A DNA stretch of 64,000 nt from Pseudomonas palleroniana (GTDB lineage Bacteria; Pseudomonadota; Gammaproteobacteria; Pseudomonadales; Pseudomonadaceae), in contig NZ_PYWX01000029.1 of the NCBI RefSeq assembly GCF_003031675.1, positions 62,001 through 126,000 of the forward strand, in the 5' to 3' direction. Both the position numbers and the translations under genes were made by a program. The notes beneath the pieces were generated by a model. It ran no database searches. It was not told the origin of the DNA and saw only the letters and a program-made list of their open reading frames with translations. Below, piece after piece: positions 1-8,410 of the stretch (position 1 is the stretch's first letter; every line of letters starts with the position of its first letter).

Positions 1-335
1 TGGCGGATCAGCGTGACCCCTTGCTCCGGCGTCAGGCCGGCGGCAATGCGCTCCTTGAGCGTGCCATTGGGCAGGTATTCCATGGCCATGTAATACAACT
101 CACCGACGTTGCCGATGTCATGGATGGTCACGGTGTGCGGATGCGACAGCCGCGCCAGGGTCTTGCCCTCGCGCAGGAAACGCTCGCAGAAGGTCGGGTC
201 GGCCGCCAGTGCCGCCGCCATCACCTTCAACGCCACCTTGCGTTCCAGCGAGCGTTGGGTCGCCAGGTACACGCTGGCCATGGCGCCTTCACCGATCTCG
301 CCTTCGATGTCATAGCCCGGGATCACGATGTTCAT
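1..335 (-). CDS. ppkA: PpkA/Stk1-type serine/threonine protein kinase, N-terminal part (3' end outside window)
   Basis: Only the first 111 codons are present. They encode the N-lobe of a Hanks-type kinase: a glycine-rich loop (GEGAMASVYLA, about residues 15-25), the ATP-anchoring lysine in VALK (K37) and a hinge-like MEYLPNGTL segment (about 85-93). In the H1-type T6SS of P. aeruginosa, PpkA phosphorylates the FHA protein and so activates secretion; that role is inferred here from position. The ATG at 335-333 overlaps the TGA of the phosphatase gene (ATGA), so the pair is probably translationally coupled. The transmembrane and periplasmic parts expected of the full protein lie outside the window. 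Confidence 0.9.
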   Translation of the reverse strand, partial: MNIVIPGYDIEGEIGEGAMASVYLATQRSLERKVALKVMAAALAADPTFCERFLREGKTLARLSHPHTVTIHDIGNVGELYYMAMEYLPNGTLKERIAAGLTPEQGVTLIR

Positions 336-1051
336 GGCGACACCTTCACGACAATGGTGGTGATGTTGTCCGGCGCACCCCGGTTAAGCCCCAGGTGCAC
401 CAGGCTGCGCACGATTTCATCCGGCGCGTCATGCCCCAGCACCTCGCGGATCTCATGATCTTCGACGGTCTTGTTCAGACCGTCGCTGCACAGCAGGTAG
501 CTGTCACCGGGGGCGATCAGCAGGTCGACGACGGCCACCTCCAGCTGGGCTTCCACCCCCACCGCGCGGGTGACGATATTGGCGCGTGGATGCACGCGGG
601 CGTCGGCTTCGCTGAGCAGGCCGCTGTCTTGCAGGTCCTGCACGTAGCTGTGGTCGCGGGAAATACTTTCCAACGCACCGTCGCGCAGACGGTACAGGCG
701 ACTGTCACCGGCCCACAGGCACACCCCGCGCAAGCCGCGCGCGGCCAGCACCACCACGGTGCTGCCCATCATGGTCACGCCACGGTTGGCGGTTTCTTCA
801 CGCACGATCGCATTGATGCGGATCAGGTCATTGCGCAGCGCCGCCGAGTATTCATCGAGGGAGCGCCCTACCGGCACCTGACGCAGACTGTCGACAATCA
901 GGCTGCTGACATAGTCACCCGCCGCATGCCCGCCCATGCCGTCGGCCACCACCCACAGGCGGTTTTCCGGCAGGTCCAGGCAGGCGTCTTCATTGACCTG
1001 GCGCACCATGCCCACATGGCTTTTGCTCGCGGATTTGAACGTCGACCCCAT
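332..1051 (-). CDS. pppA: PppA/Stp1-type PP2C protein phosphatase of the T6SS
   Basis: A 239-residue protein with the PP2C signature motifs: NEDA near residue 21, VADGMGGHAAGD near 35-46, a later SDGL, and DNITTIVV at the C terminus. These aspartates bind the two metal ions of this phosphatase family. In H1-like systems PppA dephosphorylates Fha and antagonises PpkA, and here it directly precedes the kinase gene with a 4-nt overlap. It starts one base after the tagF stop codon, so tagF, pppA and ppkA look like one cotranscribed, coupled control block. It has no signal peptide and is expected to be cytoplasmic. Confidence 0.95.
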   Translation of the reverse strand: MGSTFKSASKSHVGMVRQVNEDACLDLPENRLWVVADGMGGHAAGDYVSSLIVDSLRQVPVGRSLDEYSAALRNDLIRINAIVREETANRGVTMMGSTVVVLAARGLRGVCLWAGDSRLYRLRDGALESISRDHSYVQDLQDSGLLSEADARVHPRANIVTRAVGVEAQLEVAVVDLLIAPGDSYLLCSDGLNKTVEDHEIREVLGHDAPDEIVRSLVHLGLNRGAPDNITTIVVKVSP

Positions 1052-1705
1052 CTACACCACACCTTCTTGTCCGAGCAAAAACTGCGCAAAATCGTCGGCG
1101 GCAGGCAAGCCCTGACACCGCAATAAACCAGGGGAAATACGTTGCGAGCCGCGGCCCCACCAGAGGCTGGCACCGGCGCAGGCTTGTTCGGCGAGCGCGG
1201 TCATCCGGTCGTGAGGCAGCGTGGCGTTCATCCGTTGCAAACCGGCGAAACGACTGTCGACCACTCGCAGCTCGCTGGCTGGAAGGCCCAGCTTGTCGAC
1301 GCCAGCGTTGAAGCTTTCGAACGTGGCATCGGCGTCCAGGGTACTGAGCAACAGCTCTTCGGCCTGCTCAAACCAGGTATCCGGCCCCCCCACGAGTGAC
1401 GCAGGATTGGTGTCCTGGTCCAGCAGGGTCACCACCGCCAACGGAAAATACCGCCCGACCCGATCGATACTCGGCATCACCACACCCGCCGCCGCATCCG
1501 GCCCGCACACGCCCGGCGCCAGCACAAAGCGCCACAACGGGCTGACCAGGTACACGTTGAGCCATTCGCCGCCCAGGCTGTTTTGGCTGGCGAGCAAACC
1601 TGCCGCCAACCAGCTGTCCCACGGGCCGATAAAACTCTGGGGCAAGGCGCGGCTGACGAAGTCACCGCGGCTGGCCAACTTGCCGTAGAAACCCAGCGTG
1701 GTCAT
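1052..1705 (-). CDS. tagF: TagF, T6SS-associated protein (DUF2094 family)
   Basis: A 217-residue protein beginning MTTLGFYGKLASRGDF, the typical opening of the TagF/ImpM family, whose members often start with GFYGKLPxxGDF. In P. aeruginosa TagF represses H1-T6SS assembly independently of the kinase pathway; that is family knowledge, not something readable here. Its ATG overlaps the tssM stop (ATGA), and pppA begins immediately after its TAG. The position between tssM and pppA is the usual one in H1-like clusters and supports the name. Confidence 0.9.
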   Translation of the reverse strand: MTTLGFYGKLASRGDFVSRALPQSFIGPWDSWLAAGLLASQNSLGGEWLNVYLVSPLWRFVLAPGVCGPDAAAGVVMPSIDRVGRYFPLAVVTLLDQDTNPASLVGGPDTWFEQAEELLLSTLDADATFESFNAGVDKLGLPASELRVVDSRFAGLQRMNATLPHDRMTALAEQACAGASLWWGRGSQRISPGLLRCQGLPAADDFAQFLLGQEGVV

Positions 1706-4700
1706 AACCGCTCCGGCAGGCTGAAACCGCTGAGCACGCGGCTCTTGAACGGGTTGAAGGCGCTGTTGGCGCGTAACTCGTAGGCAATGCTTGCGCCGTC
1801 GACCCGCAGGCGCAGGTTGAAGCGATCCGGCGAGTTACCAGCCGTGAGGTCCGACTGCTCCAGCAGGCGGAACCAGGCCCACGGCCCATCCAGGGTCACA
1901 CCGGAGCGCCCACTGGCCGACGGCGGCATGATCGAAATACGCACCACGCCAATGCTGCCGGGGTTCGGCCATTGCATCGCAACCGGGCGGCTGGGGCCGT
2001 GGTCATAGCTCAATTGCTGGCCATCGAGGTCGAGCAGGAACTGGGTGATGGTCGGGTCCATCGACACCGGCTTGAGTTCGAAGCGTACGATGGGCTGGGT
2101 GCCCCCGGCGCGGAAGAACGCATCACGAATGGCTGCCGCGCGCTGGAAAGTCTGCAGCACACCCGGCGCGATCCCGAGCTTTTGTGCCGCGCCCGGCTGC
2201 CAGCGCCAGGTTGGAGTGGAGGTGTCCACATACGGCTGCAGGTACTTGCGGAAATAGTTGTCCATGACCCCGCCCACGCCGAAAAACTGGCCAAAGTCAT
2301 CCAGGGTCGCGTCCCGCGCACTGCCCGGCGACATCGGGTAGCGCCCGGCCAGGGACTGGCGATACACGTTGACCACTTCGCTGACCCAGGCCGCGTTCAG
2401 TTGGTTGCGCACCCCGCCCATCATGCTGTTGGTGGTGGAGTTGACCACCGACTTGACCATGCCCTGCACCAAGGGTGGCTGGCGCTCGGCATTCAGGCTG
2501 ACCCGCGTGGCCGCAGCCGCCGCCTGGTTCTTCGCCTCGCCGAGCAAGGCATCGCCACTGGCGCCGACCATGGCGCTGACCTGCACATACAGCGCATTCA
2601 TGTCCGCGAGCAGGCCGTCGATGGCCGCCGGCTCGCCTTCATTCTTGCTGACGATGCCGTTGAGTTCGGCAAAGTGTGCGGTCACCGGATCGTCCGCCAC
2701 CTGCGGCTGGCTGGCCGCCTGTTGCTCCTGGCCGAGCAGGCTGCCCAGGCGTTCCTTGAGCTTGTCGACGCCACCTTCCACCGGCACGCCTTTGGCTGTC
2801 AGCTGGCGTTCCTCGGCTTGCAGGTCGGTTTCCTTGGCCACCGCCACCAACAGTTTTTTCAGCGGTGAGGTCGGCCCGGAAATCACCCGCAGCACATCGG
2901 CCGCCTGGGCCACGCTGGTGATCGGTACGAAGTCGATGTCTGCCAACAGCGCGTCCCATTGGCGCTGGTAGTCCTGGAAATACAGGCGGCGCACGTCACC
3001 GGCCAAGCTCACCACGTTCTGTTGATCGGCCTGCTCGCGGCCCAGCACCCATTGCTCTTCGGCGAGCGTGCCGGTCTGGTTCAGGCTGCTCAGCAAAAAC
3101 GCCTGACGGTAGCCCTTGGCGGTGAAGAAACCACTGAGTGGCTCGCCCAGCGGCTTGCCGCTCTTGCGACTGAAGACCAGTGCGGCGTCGCGGCCGGCGG
3201 CTTCATTGATGCGAAAGTCCGGGATACCGTCGGGCAATTTCTGGCGCTTGACCCGGTCGTACACACGCTGGGCCACCGGCAGCTGTTGCAACTGGCGACG
3301 CAGGTCGTCGATCAGCCGCGGATCGAGGCGCGCATTCGGTGGATGGCGGTCAAACAGGGCCTGCAAATGCCCACTCAAGGCCTGGCGCTGATCGGCCGGC
3401 AAATCGCGGGGCAGGTTGCGATCCCAATCCAGGGCGATCCAGGCTTTGATGAAGTCCGGGTCGTAGTGCTCGCTGTCGGCAAGCATCAGGTAAGCCTTGA
3501 GCCCTTCGTACAGGAAGTCGGAGTTGCCACCGCCGCGCAGTTGCTCTTCGATACGCGTCACCAGACGCGGCGCGAACACCGCGATCAGCAGCTTGCGGTA
3601 CACGCTGCCGGATTCGGCTTCGAGCATATCGCCCTGGTACAGGCCCAAGCCTTCGGCCCAGCCAGGCGGATCGCCGGCAAGGTTTTTCGTGGCGTTGAGC
3701 AACGGCAGCACGGCGAGCACTTCACGCTGGGCCGGGCTCAGGTTCTGCACCGCCTGGCCCAATGGCGCAACCTTCTGGTCAACCTGGGCGATATACGCCT
3801 GGTTGGCGCGATAACTCACCCACCACAAACTGCTGACCACCACCACCAAGGCCACGGTGGCCGCCAGGACGCCGCGTGCAATCCACTTGCGCCGACGTTC
3901 GACCTTCGGGTTCACCCCGACCAGCCCACGCTCGGCAAACGCCACGGCGCTGAACAGTTTTTCGATGAAGTAACTGCGCCCGGTGCCGCTCTGGCGGGCC
4001 AGGTGCTGGCGATCCAGGTTCATGCTCTGGGCCATGGCGCCGATCAAACGATCAATCGGGCTGCCTTCCTGAGTACCGCTGGTGAAGTACACGCCGCGCA
4101 GCAGCACGCGTTCTTCGAAGGCATTGGGTTTGAACACACCGTCGAGGAAGCTTTGCAGGCAGTCCTTCAAGGCCCCGAACTGCTGCGGGAAGCCGTAGAT
4201 CAGGTCGCGTCGCGCCGGGTCGCGTTCCTGTTGCAGGCGTTCCACCAGGCGCTCGTTAAGGCGTTGTTCCAGCCCTGCGAATTCGCTTTGCAGATGTGCC
4301 AGCGGGCCGTCGCTGTGCTTGCCGTCGTCCAGGGCAAAGGTCATGCCCCATACCTGGGCGCGGTCTTCCTTGCTCAGGTTGTCGAAGAACTCCATGAAGC
4401 CAGGCACCAAGTCGAGCTTGGTCAGCATCAGGTAGATGGGGAAACGCACGCCCAGCTGGGTATACAGCTCCTGGATACGCAAGCGAATCGCCGCCGCGTG
4501 GGCAGCGCGCTCGGCTTCAGTCCCGAGCAACAGATCCGACAGGCTGATCGCAATGAACGCACCGTCGATCGGGCGGCGTGAGCGTTGCTTTTTCAGCAGG
4601 TCGAGGAAACCCAGCCACGCGGCTTTATCGACCGTGGAGTTGCTGTCTTGAGTGGTGTAGCGGCCGGCGGTATCGAGCAGCACGGCCTGGTCGGTAAACC

Positions 4701-5202
4701 ACCAGTCGCAGTTGCGCGTACCGCCAACACCACGCACGGCCCCGGCGCCCAATTGGGCCGCCAGCGGGAAATGCAGCCCGGAGTTGACCAGCGCGGTGGT
4801 CTTGCCCGAACCCGGTGGGCCGATGATCACGTACCACGGCAATTCGTAGAGGTTGCGCCGCTCATCACCACCGAGCTTGGCTTTCTTCAGCAGCGCCAGG
4901 GCCTCGTCCATGCGCTGGCGCAGGGTGCTGAGTTCTTCGGCGGTAGCGACACTGTTGGGGTCGACCGGGGTTTGCGCCGCCAGGCTGCGCATCACTTCGG
5001 CGGCCTGTCGACGCGCCTGGATGATGCGGAACACGCGGTAGGCGATCCACACCGCAAACACCAGGATGATCAGCGCCCAACGGCGCCCTTCCGGCATCAA
5101 CAGGTCGAGCAGCGGCCCGACAAACCAGATGATCAGGCTCAGGGCGATCAGGCCCAGTACCGGGATCACCCAGCGAATCATGAAACTGAAAAACGCCTTC
5201 AC
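1702..5202 (-). CDS. tssM: TssM (IcmF), inner-membrane ATP-binding component of the T6SS membrane complex
   Basis: 1166 residues, the usual length. Two N-terminal membrane helices (about 8-30 and 42-60) are followed by a cytoplasmic domain with a Walker A motif GPPGSGKT at 128-135. A third membrane segment lies near residues 445-465, and the rest is the long periplasmic IcmF domain that contacts TssJ. TssM, TssL and TssJ form the envelope-spanning complex that anchors the baseplate. The start overlaps the tssL stop by 4 nt and the end overlaps the tagF start by 4 nt. No frameshift was seen along its length. Confidence 0.97.
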   Translation of the reverse strand: MKAFFSFMIRWVIPVLGLIALSLIIWFVGPLLDLLMPEGRRWALIILVFAVWIAYRVFRIIQARRQAAEVMRSLAAQTPVDPNSVATAEELSTLRQRMDEALALLKKAKLGGDERRNLYELPWYVIIGPPGSGKTTALVNSGLHFPLAAQLGAGAVRGVGGTRNCDWWFTDQAVLLDTAGRYTTQDSNSTVDKAAWLGFLDLLKKQRSRRPIDGAFIAISLSDLLLGTEAERAAHAAAIRLRIQELYTQLGVRFPIYLMLTKLDLVPGFMEFFDNLSKEDRAQVWGMTFALDDGKHSDGPLAHLQSEFAGLEQRLNERLVERLQQERDPARRDLIYGFPQQFGALKDCLQSFLDGVFKPNAFEERVLLRGVYFTSGTQEGSPIDRLIGAMAQSMNLDRQHLARQSGTGRSYFIEKLFSAVAFAERGLVGVNPKVERRRKWIARGVLAATVALVVVVSSLWWVSYRANQAYIAQVDQKVAPLGQAVQNLSPAQREVLAVLPLLNATKNLAGDPPGWAEGLGLYQGDMLEAESGSVYRKLLIAVFAPRLVTRIEEQLRGGGNSDFLYEGLKAYLMLADSEHYDPDFIKAWIALDWDRNLPRDLPADQRQALSGHLQALFDRHPPNARLDPRLIDDLRRQLQQLPVAQRVYDRVKRQKLPDGIPDFRINEAAGRDAALVFSRKSGKPLGEPLSGFFTAKGYRQAFLLSSLNQTGTLAEEQWVLGREQADQQNVVSLAGDVRRLYFQDYQRQWDALLADIDFVPITSVAQAADVLRVISGPTSPLKKLLVAVAKETDLQAEERQLTAKGVPVEGGVDKLKERLGSLLGQEQQAASQPQVADDPVTAHFAELNGIVSKNEGEPAAIDGLLADMNALYVQVSAMVGASGDALLGEAKNQAAAAATRVSLNAERQPPLVQGMVKSVVNSTTNSMMGGVRNQLNAAWVSEVVNVYRQSLAGRYPMSPGSARDATLDDFGQFFGVGGVMDNYFRKYLQPYVDTSTPTWRWQPGAAQKLGIAPGVLQTFQRAAAIRDAFFRAGGTQPIVRFELKPVSMDPTITQFLLDLDGQQLSYDHGPSRPVAMQWPNPGSIGVVRISIMPPSASGRSGVTLDGPWAWFRLLEQSDLTAGNSPDRFNLRLRVDGASIAYELRANSAFNPFKSRVLSGFSLPERL

Positions 5203-6488
5203 TCGACGCCCTCCGCCAATACGGTGATTTCAACCCGACGATTACGGGCACGGCCTTCGGCGGTGGCATTGGTAGCCACCGGCTCGGTGTCGCTTCTGCC
5301 CTCGGCGCTGAAGCGCTCGGCCTGGCCGGTCTTGGCCGCCAGGATCTCCAGCACCGATTTGGCCCGCGCTTCGGACAACGCCCAGTTGGACGGGAAACGC
5401 AGCGTGGCAATCGGGCGGTTGTCGCTGTGCCCGGTGACACGCACCTGGCCTTTGACTTTGCGGATGGCGTCGGCAATGCGCAGCATCAGTGGCTGGTAGT
5501 CATCGACGATGCTGGAACTGGCCGAGGCGAACAGTTCATCACCACGAATGGTCACCACGGAACGATCGACCGCATCCTCCACGGCAACACGACCAGCCTT
5601 GATGTCTTCCACCAGGAAGCCGGCCAAGCGTGGACGTTCGATGATTTTGGGTTGTGCCACCGGACGGTCGATCGACTGCACCGGGATCTCTCCCAAGGCA
5701 TGGATATTCTTGAATACCGGCTCGGCATCCGACGCCAGTTTCAGGCGCAAGCCGAACAACAGCGCCAGCAGCAGCGCCAGGCCGATGGCAACGGCGATCC
5801 ACGGCGGCATGAATTGCGCCAGGCGATCCCGCGCCACCGTCACACCGCGCCAGTGCGGCGACAGCTCGCGCTCGTGTTCACCACGGGCACTGCGAATCGC
5901 CGCCGCCGTGCGCTCACGCAGAGCGTCCAACTGGCTGCGCCCGTCGTTCATCACACGGTAACGGCCTTCGAAACCCAGGCACATGCACAGGTACAACAAC
6001 TCCAGCAGGTACAAACGTTCGCGTGGGCTTTGCAGGCAGTGGTCGAGCAGTTGGAAGACTTTTTCACCGCCCCAGGCTTCGTTGTGCACCGTGATCAACA
6101 GGCTCTGCTTGCCCCAGTCGCTGGTGCTGCCCCACGGCGTGCTCAGCACGGCTTCATCCAGGGCGGTGCATAGCGCGTAACGGGCCAGCAGCACTTCGTT
6201 ACGCGGGATGCCGGCGGCTTCAGCACGCTCTTCGAACTGGCGCAAATAAGCCAGCAGCTGCGCGCGCAGGCTGGCCGGCGCCGGATGGGCGATGGTGTTG
6301 CGCAGGCGTGTGAGCAACGCCAACAACGGGCCGGCGGCGCTTTCCAGCGGGTTCAGGCCCTGGCTTTTGCCGGTGAGCATCGGCGCGGCCGGCATCGACA
6401 GCGGGGCCGGTTCTGCACGCGCAGGTTCTGGCGCCCGGCCACCCGGGCGCGGCATGAACTGGGTGCGGTCATCATCATTGGGATGCAT
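5199..6488 (-). CDS. tssL: TssL (DotU) with C-terminal OmpA-like peptidoglycan-binding domain
   Basis: 429 residues in three parts: a proline-rich N-terminal tail (1-45); the cytoplasmic DotU domain (about 45-215), with ARYALCTALDE and a characteristic W of the family; a single membrane helix near 229-249; and a C-terminal OmpA-type domain (about 310-429) containing TGHSDNRPI and a later NRRVEI. The peptidoglycan-binding extension marks the evolved type of TssL, as in the H1 system of P. aeruginosa. It is separated from tssK by 6 nt and overlaps tssM by 4 nt, so it is within the same operon. Confidence 0.97.
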   Translation of the reverse strand: MHPNDDDRTQFMPRPGGRAPEPARAEPAPLSMPAAPMLTGKSQGLNPLESAAGPLLALLTRLRNTIAHPAPASLRAQLLAYLRQFEERAEAAGIPRNEVLLARYALCTALDEAVLSTPWGSTSDWGKQSLLITVHNEAWGGEKVFQLLDHCLQSPRERLYLLELLYLCMCLGFEGRYRVMNDGRSQLDALRERTAAAIRSARGEHERELSPHWRGVTVARDRLAQFMPPWIAVAIGLALLLALLFGLRLKLASDAEPVFKNIHALGEIPVQSIDRPVAQPKIIERPRLAGFLVEDIKAGRVAVEDAVDRSVVTIRGDELFASASSSIVDDYQPLMLRIADAIRKVKGQVRVTGHSDNRPIATLRFPSNWALSEARAKSVLEILAAKTGQAERFSAEGRSDTEPVATNATAEGRARNRRVEITVLAEGVE

Positions 6489-6494
6489 CGCGAA

Positions 6495-7829
6495 TTATCC
6501 TCGAATCGCCCAGAAGGCCAGGTTCAAGCCCGGGAACTGCCCGGCGATATGGAAGGCAAATCCGCCGGAGTTGTGCAGTTGCTGCCAGTGCTCGCTGCCC
6601 CGGTCCAACTCGTAATAGGTACTGCCTGCGTGATACGGGATCTGCCGTGGCGCCACCGGCAACGGCAGCAGGCCGATGCCCGGCAGTTGCAGGTTGACCA
6701 TGTCGCGGATGTGCTCCACCGAACCGACCTTGCTCTGTTGGCCGAAGCGCGCCCGCAGGGTCTCGCCGGGCACGTCGGCGCGCACCACCAGGATGAAGCT
6801 GGCGCTCTCGAGCAGGGTTTTGTCGGCAAGCATGGCCACGTGAATGCCATAGGCTTTTTCCACAATAGGGATCGGCGTGGCCTTGCTGTCGATCAGCATC
6901 GACAGCGCTTCACGCAGCGCCTGCATGACCGGGGCAAAGCTCAGCGCCAGGTCGTCATGCTGGTATTGCGGGTATTCCTGAGGGCGCCGGCCCGAGGTCG
7001 AAAAGGTCGAGAACTCGCCGGCCAGGCTCACCAGTTCACTGAAGAAGCGCTCCGGGTGCAGCGGGCTCAACTGGCTAAAATGCTGGAGCAGCGGCTGGGC
7101 GCGGTTGACCAATTGCAGCAGCATGAAGTCGGCAATCTCCGACGCACCACCGGCCCCCGAGGCGACCACGCGGCCAGCCAGGGCTTCGCCGCGCTGGTGC
7201 AGCAGGCCGAGCAGCTCACTGCGAAAGGCCGTCAACGGTTTGCTCGCGGCGACGTCGAGCACCGGCGGGATGTAAGTGTCATCCAGCACCAGTGCGCGGT
7301 CGGCGCGTTTTTCTTTGATGCGCACAAGGCCCACGGCGGCGTAATCGCTGATGCCATCCTGGGCCGTCAGCAGGCGCAGGGCGCGCGAACCGACAGCCAC
7401 GGGCGCACGGTTCTCGAACGGGGCATTGTCATCGCGCACTTCGCGCACCTGGCTGACATACCGCGCAGCTTCCAGGGCTTCGCCCGCTTCCACGGTATCG
7501 CGGGCACCGGCGCGCTTGAGCGGCAAGGCCAGGTACACCAGGCCGTCGCGCAGGTTGTCGTCGATATTCAACGGGCTCGGCGCGAGGTCGTCCTGAGGGA
7601 TATTGAACGGCGTGCCATCCGGCAACAGGCCGCGCGCCGAAACGATCGCCAGCTTGCCCTGGGCCAGCAGCCCCTGGTCGATCAGCAACTCGGAAAAGCC
7701 CCAGGCACCGACAGACAACGGGCGGCTGCGGGCGTCGATCAGGTTTTCCAGGTAACGGTCATGCTGCTGGAAGTGCTGCGTTCCGATGAACATGCCTTCC
7801 GACCAGACCACGCGATTGTTCCAGGACAT
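6495..7829 (-). CDS. tssK: TssK, T6SS baseplate-membrane complex connector
   Basis: 444 residues opening MSWNNRVVWSEGMFIGTQHFQQHDRY, a conserved TssK N terminus. TssK trimers link the baseplate (TssE, TssF, TssG) to the cytoplasmic part of TssL and TssM. There are no membrane segments and no signal peptide. It lies between tssJ and tssL with short gaps (18 nt and 6 nt). A GGAG element precedes the chosen ATG. Confidence 0.96.
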   Translation of the reverse strand: MSWNNRVVWSEGMFIGTQHFQQHDRYLENLIDARSRPLSVGAWGFSELLIDQGLLAQGKLAIVSARGLLPDGTPFNIPQDDLAPSPLNIDDNLRDGLVYLALPLKRAGARDTVEAGEALEAARYVSQVREVRDDNAPFENRAPVAVGSRALRLLTAQDGISDYAAVGLVRIKEKRADRALVLDDTYIPPVLDVAASKPLTAFRSELLGLLHQRGEALAGRVVASGAGGASEIADFMLLQLVNRAQPLLQHFSQLSPLHPERFFSELVSLAGEFSTFSTSGRRPQEYPQYQHDDLALSFAPVMQALREALSMLIDSKATPIPIVEKAYGIHVAMLADKTLLESASFILVVRADVPGETLRARFGQQSKVGSVEHIRDMVNLQLPGIGLLPLPVAPRQIPYHAGSTYYELDRGSEHWQQLHNSGGFAFHIAGQFPGLNLAFWAIRG

Positions 7830-7847
7830 GGGGGCTCCGAGGGTTTC

Positions 7848-8357
7848 TTATTGGGCAGGGCTGGATGGGGTAACCACGACGTCGGCACGTACGGCGCGTA
7901 CATCGAGGCTGATCTGATATTCGGTGTATTGGCGCGGTGGCACGTTGATCACCGTGCGCCATTGCGCACGGTCCAGCTCGCGATAGCCCACCAGCAAGCC
8001 GATCTGGCGCGTGGCAGGGTCGAGGTCGCGCTGGATGCTCAGTTGCTGGCCGGGTTGCACCATCACTTCGTCCTGGTCCAGCAGGTCCAGGCCGAGGGTC
8101 GATTGCGCGCGATCAGCCAGGGCGAAGTAGTCGGAGCGCCCGAAGGTAGCGGCATTTTTCAGCTCGAAGATGCGCACGCGCACGGGGGCGGCCTGGCCGT
8201 TGGCGCCCGGGTTGAGCCCGGCAATGGCATGAAAGTGCAACTCGACCGCGGCGGTGTCCGCTTCAGTTTCGCCCGCCACTTCGGGCTTGGCCGCGTCCTT
8301 GGCACACGCCGTCAGCAGCAGCACAGTAGCGGCTGCGAGTAAAAACCTGGGAATCAT
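7848..8357 (-). CDS. tssJ: TssJ (SciN), outer-membrane lipoprotein of the T6SS membrane complex
   Basis: 169 residues. The N terminus MIPRFLLAAATVLLLTAC is a lipoprotein signal with a lipobox (LLTAC) and a modifiable cysteine at position 18. Residues after the cysteine (AKDAAKPE) carry no aspartate at +2, consistent with outer-membrane sorting. The mature part fits the small beta-sandwich of TssJ that binds the periplasmic end of TssM. It lies between the fha gene (53-nt gap) and tssK (18-nt gap). Confidence 0.95.
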   Translation of the reverse strand: MIPRFLLAAATVLLLTACAKDAAKPEVAGETEADTAAVELHFHAIAGLNPGANGQAAPVRVRIFELKNAATFGRSDYFALADRAQSTLGLDLLDQDEVMVQPGQQLSIQRDLDPATRQIGLLVGYRELDRAQWRTVINVPPRQYTEYQISLDVRAVRADVVVTPSSPAQ

Positions 8358-8410
8358 CCTGCGTCCTCAATGACGTTCTTAGCTATCCGTTAAATCCGTG
8401 TATTGCGTGT

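Noticed and set aside
2959..4581. 540-codon open frame antisense to tssM
   Set aside because: It lies wholly within tssM and looks like a GC-driven shadow.
6285..8342. 685-codon open frame antisense to tssJ-tssL
   Set aside because: It covers three well-identified T6SS genes on the other strand and has a shadow-type composition.
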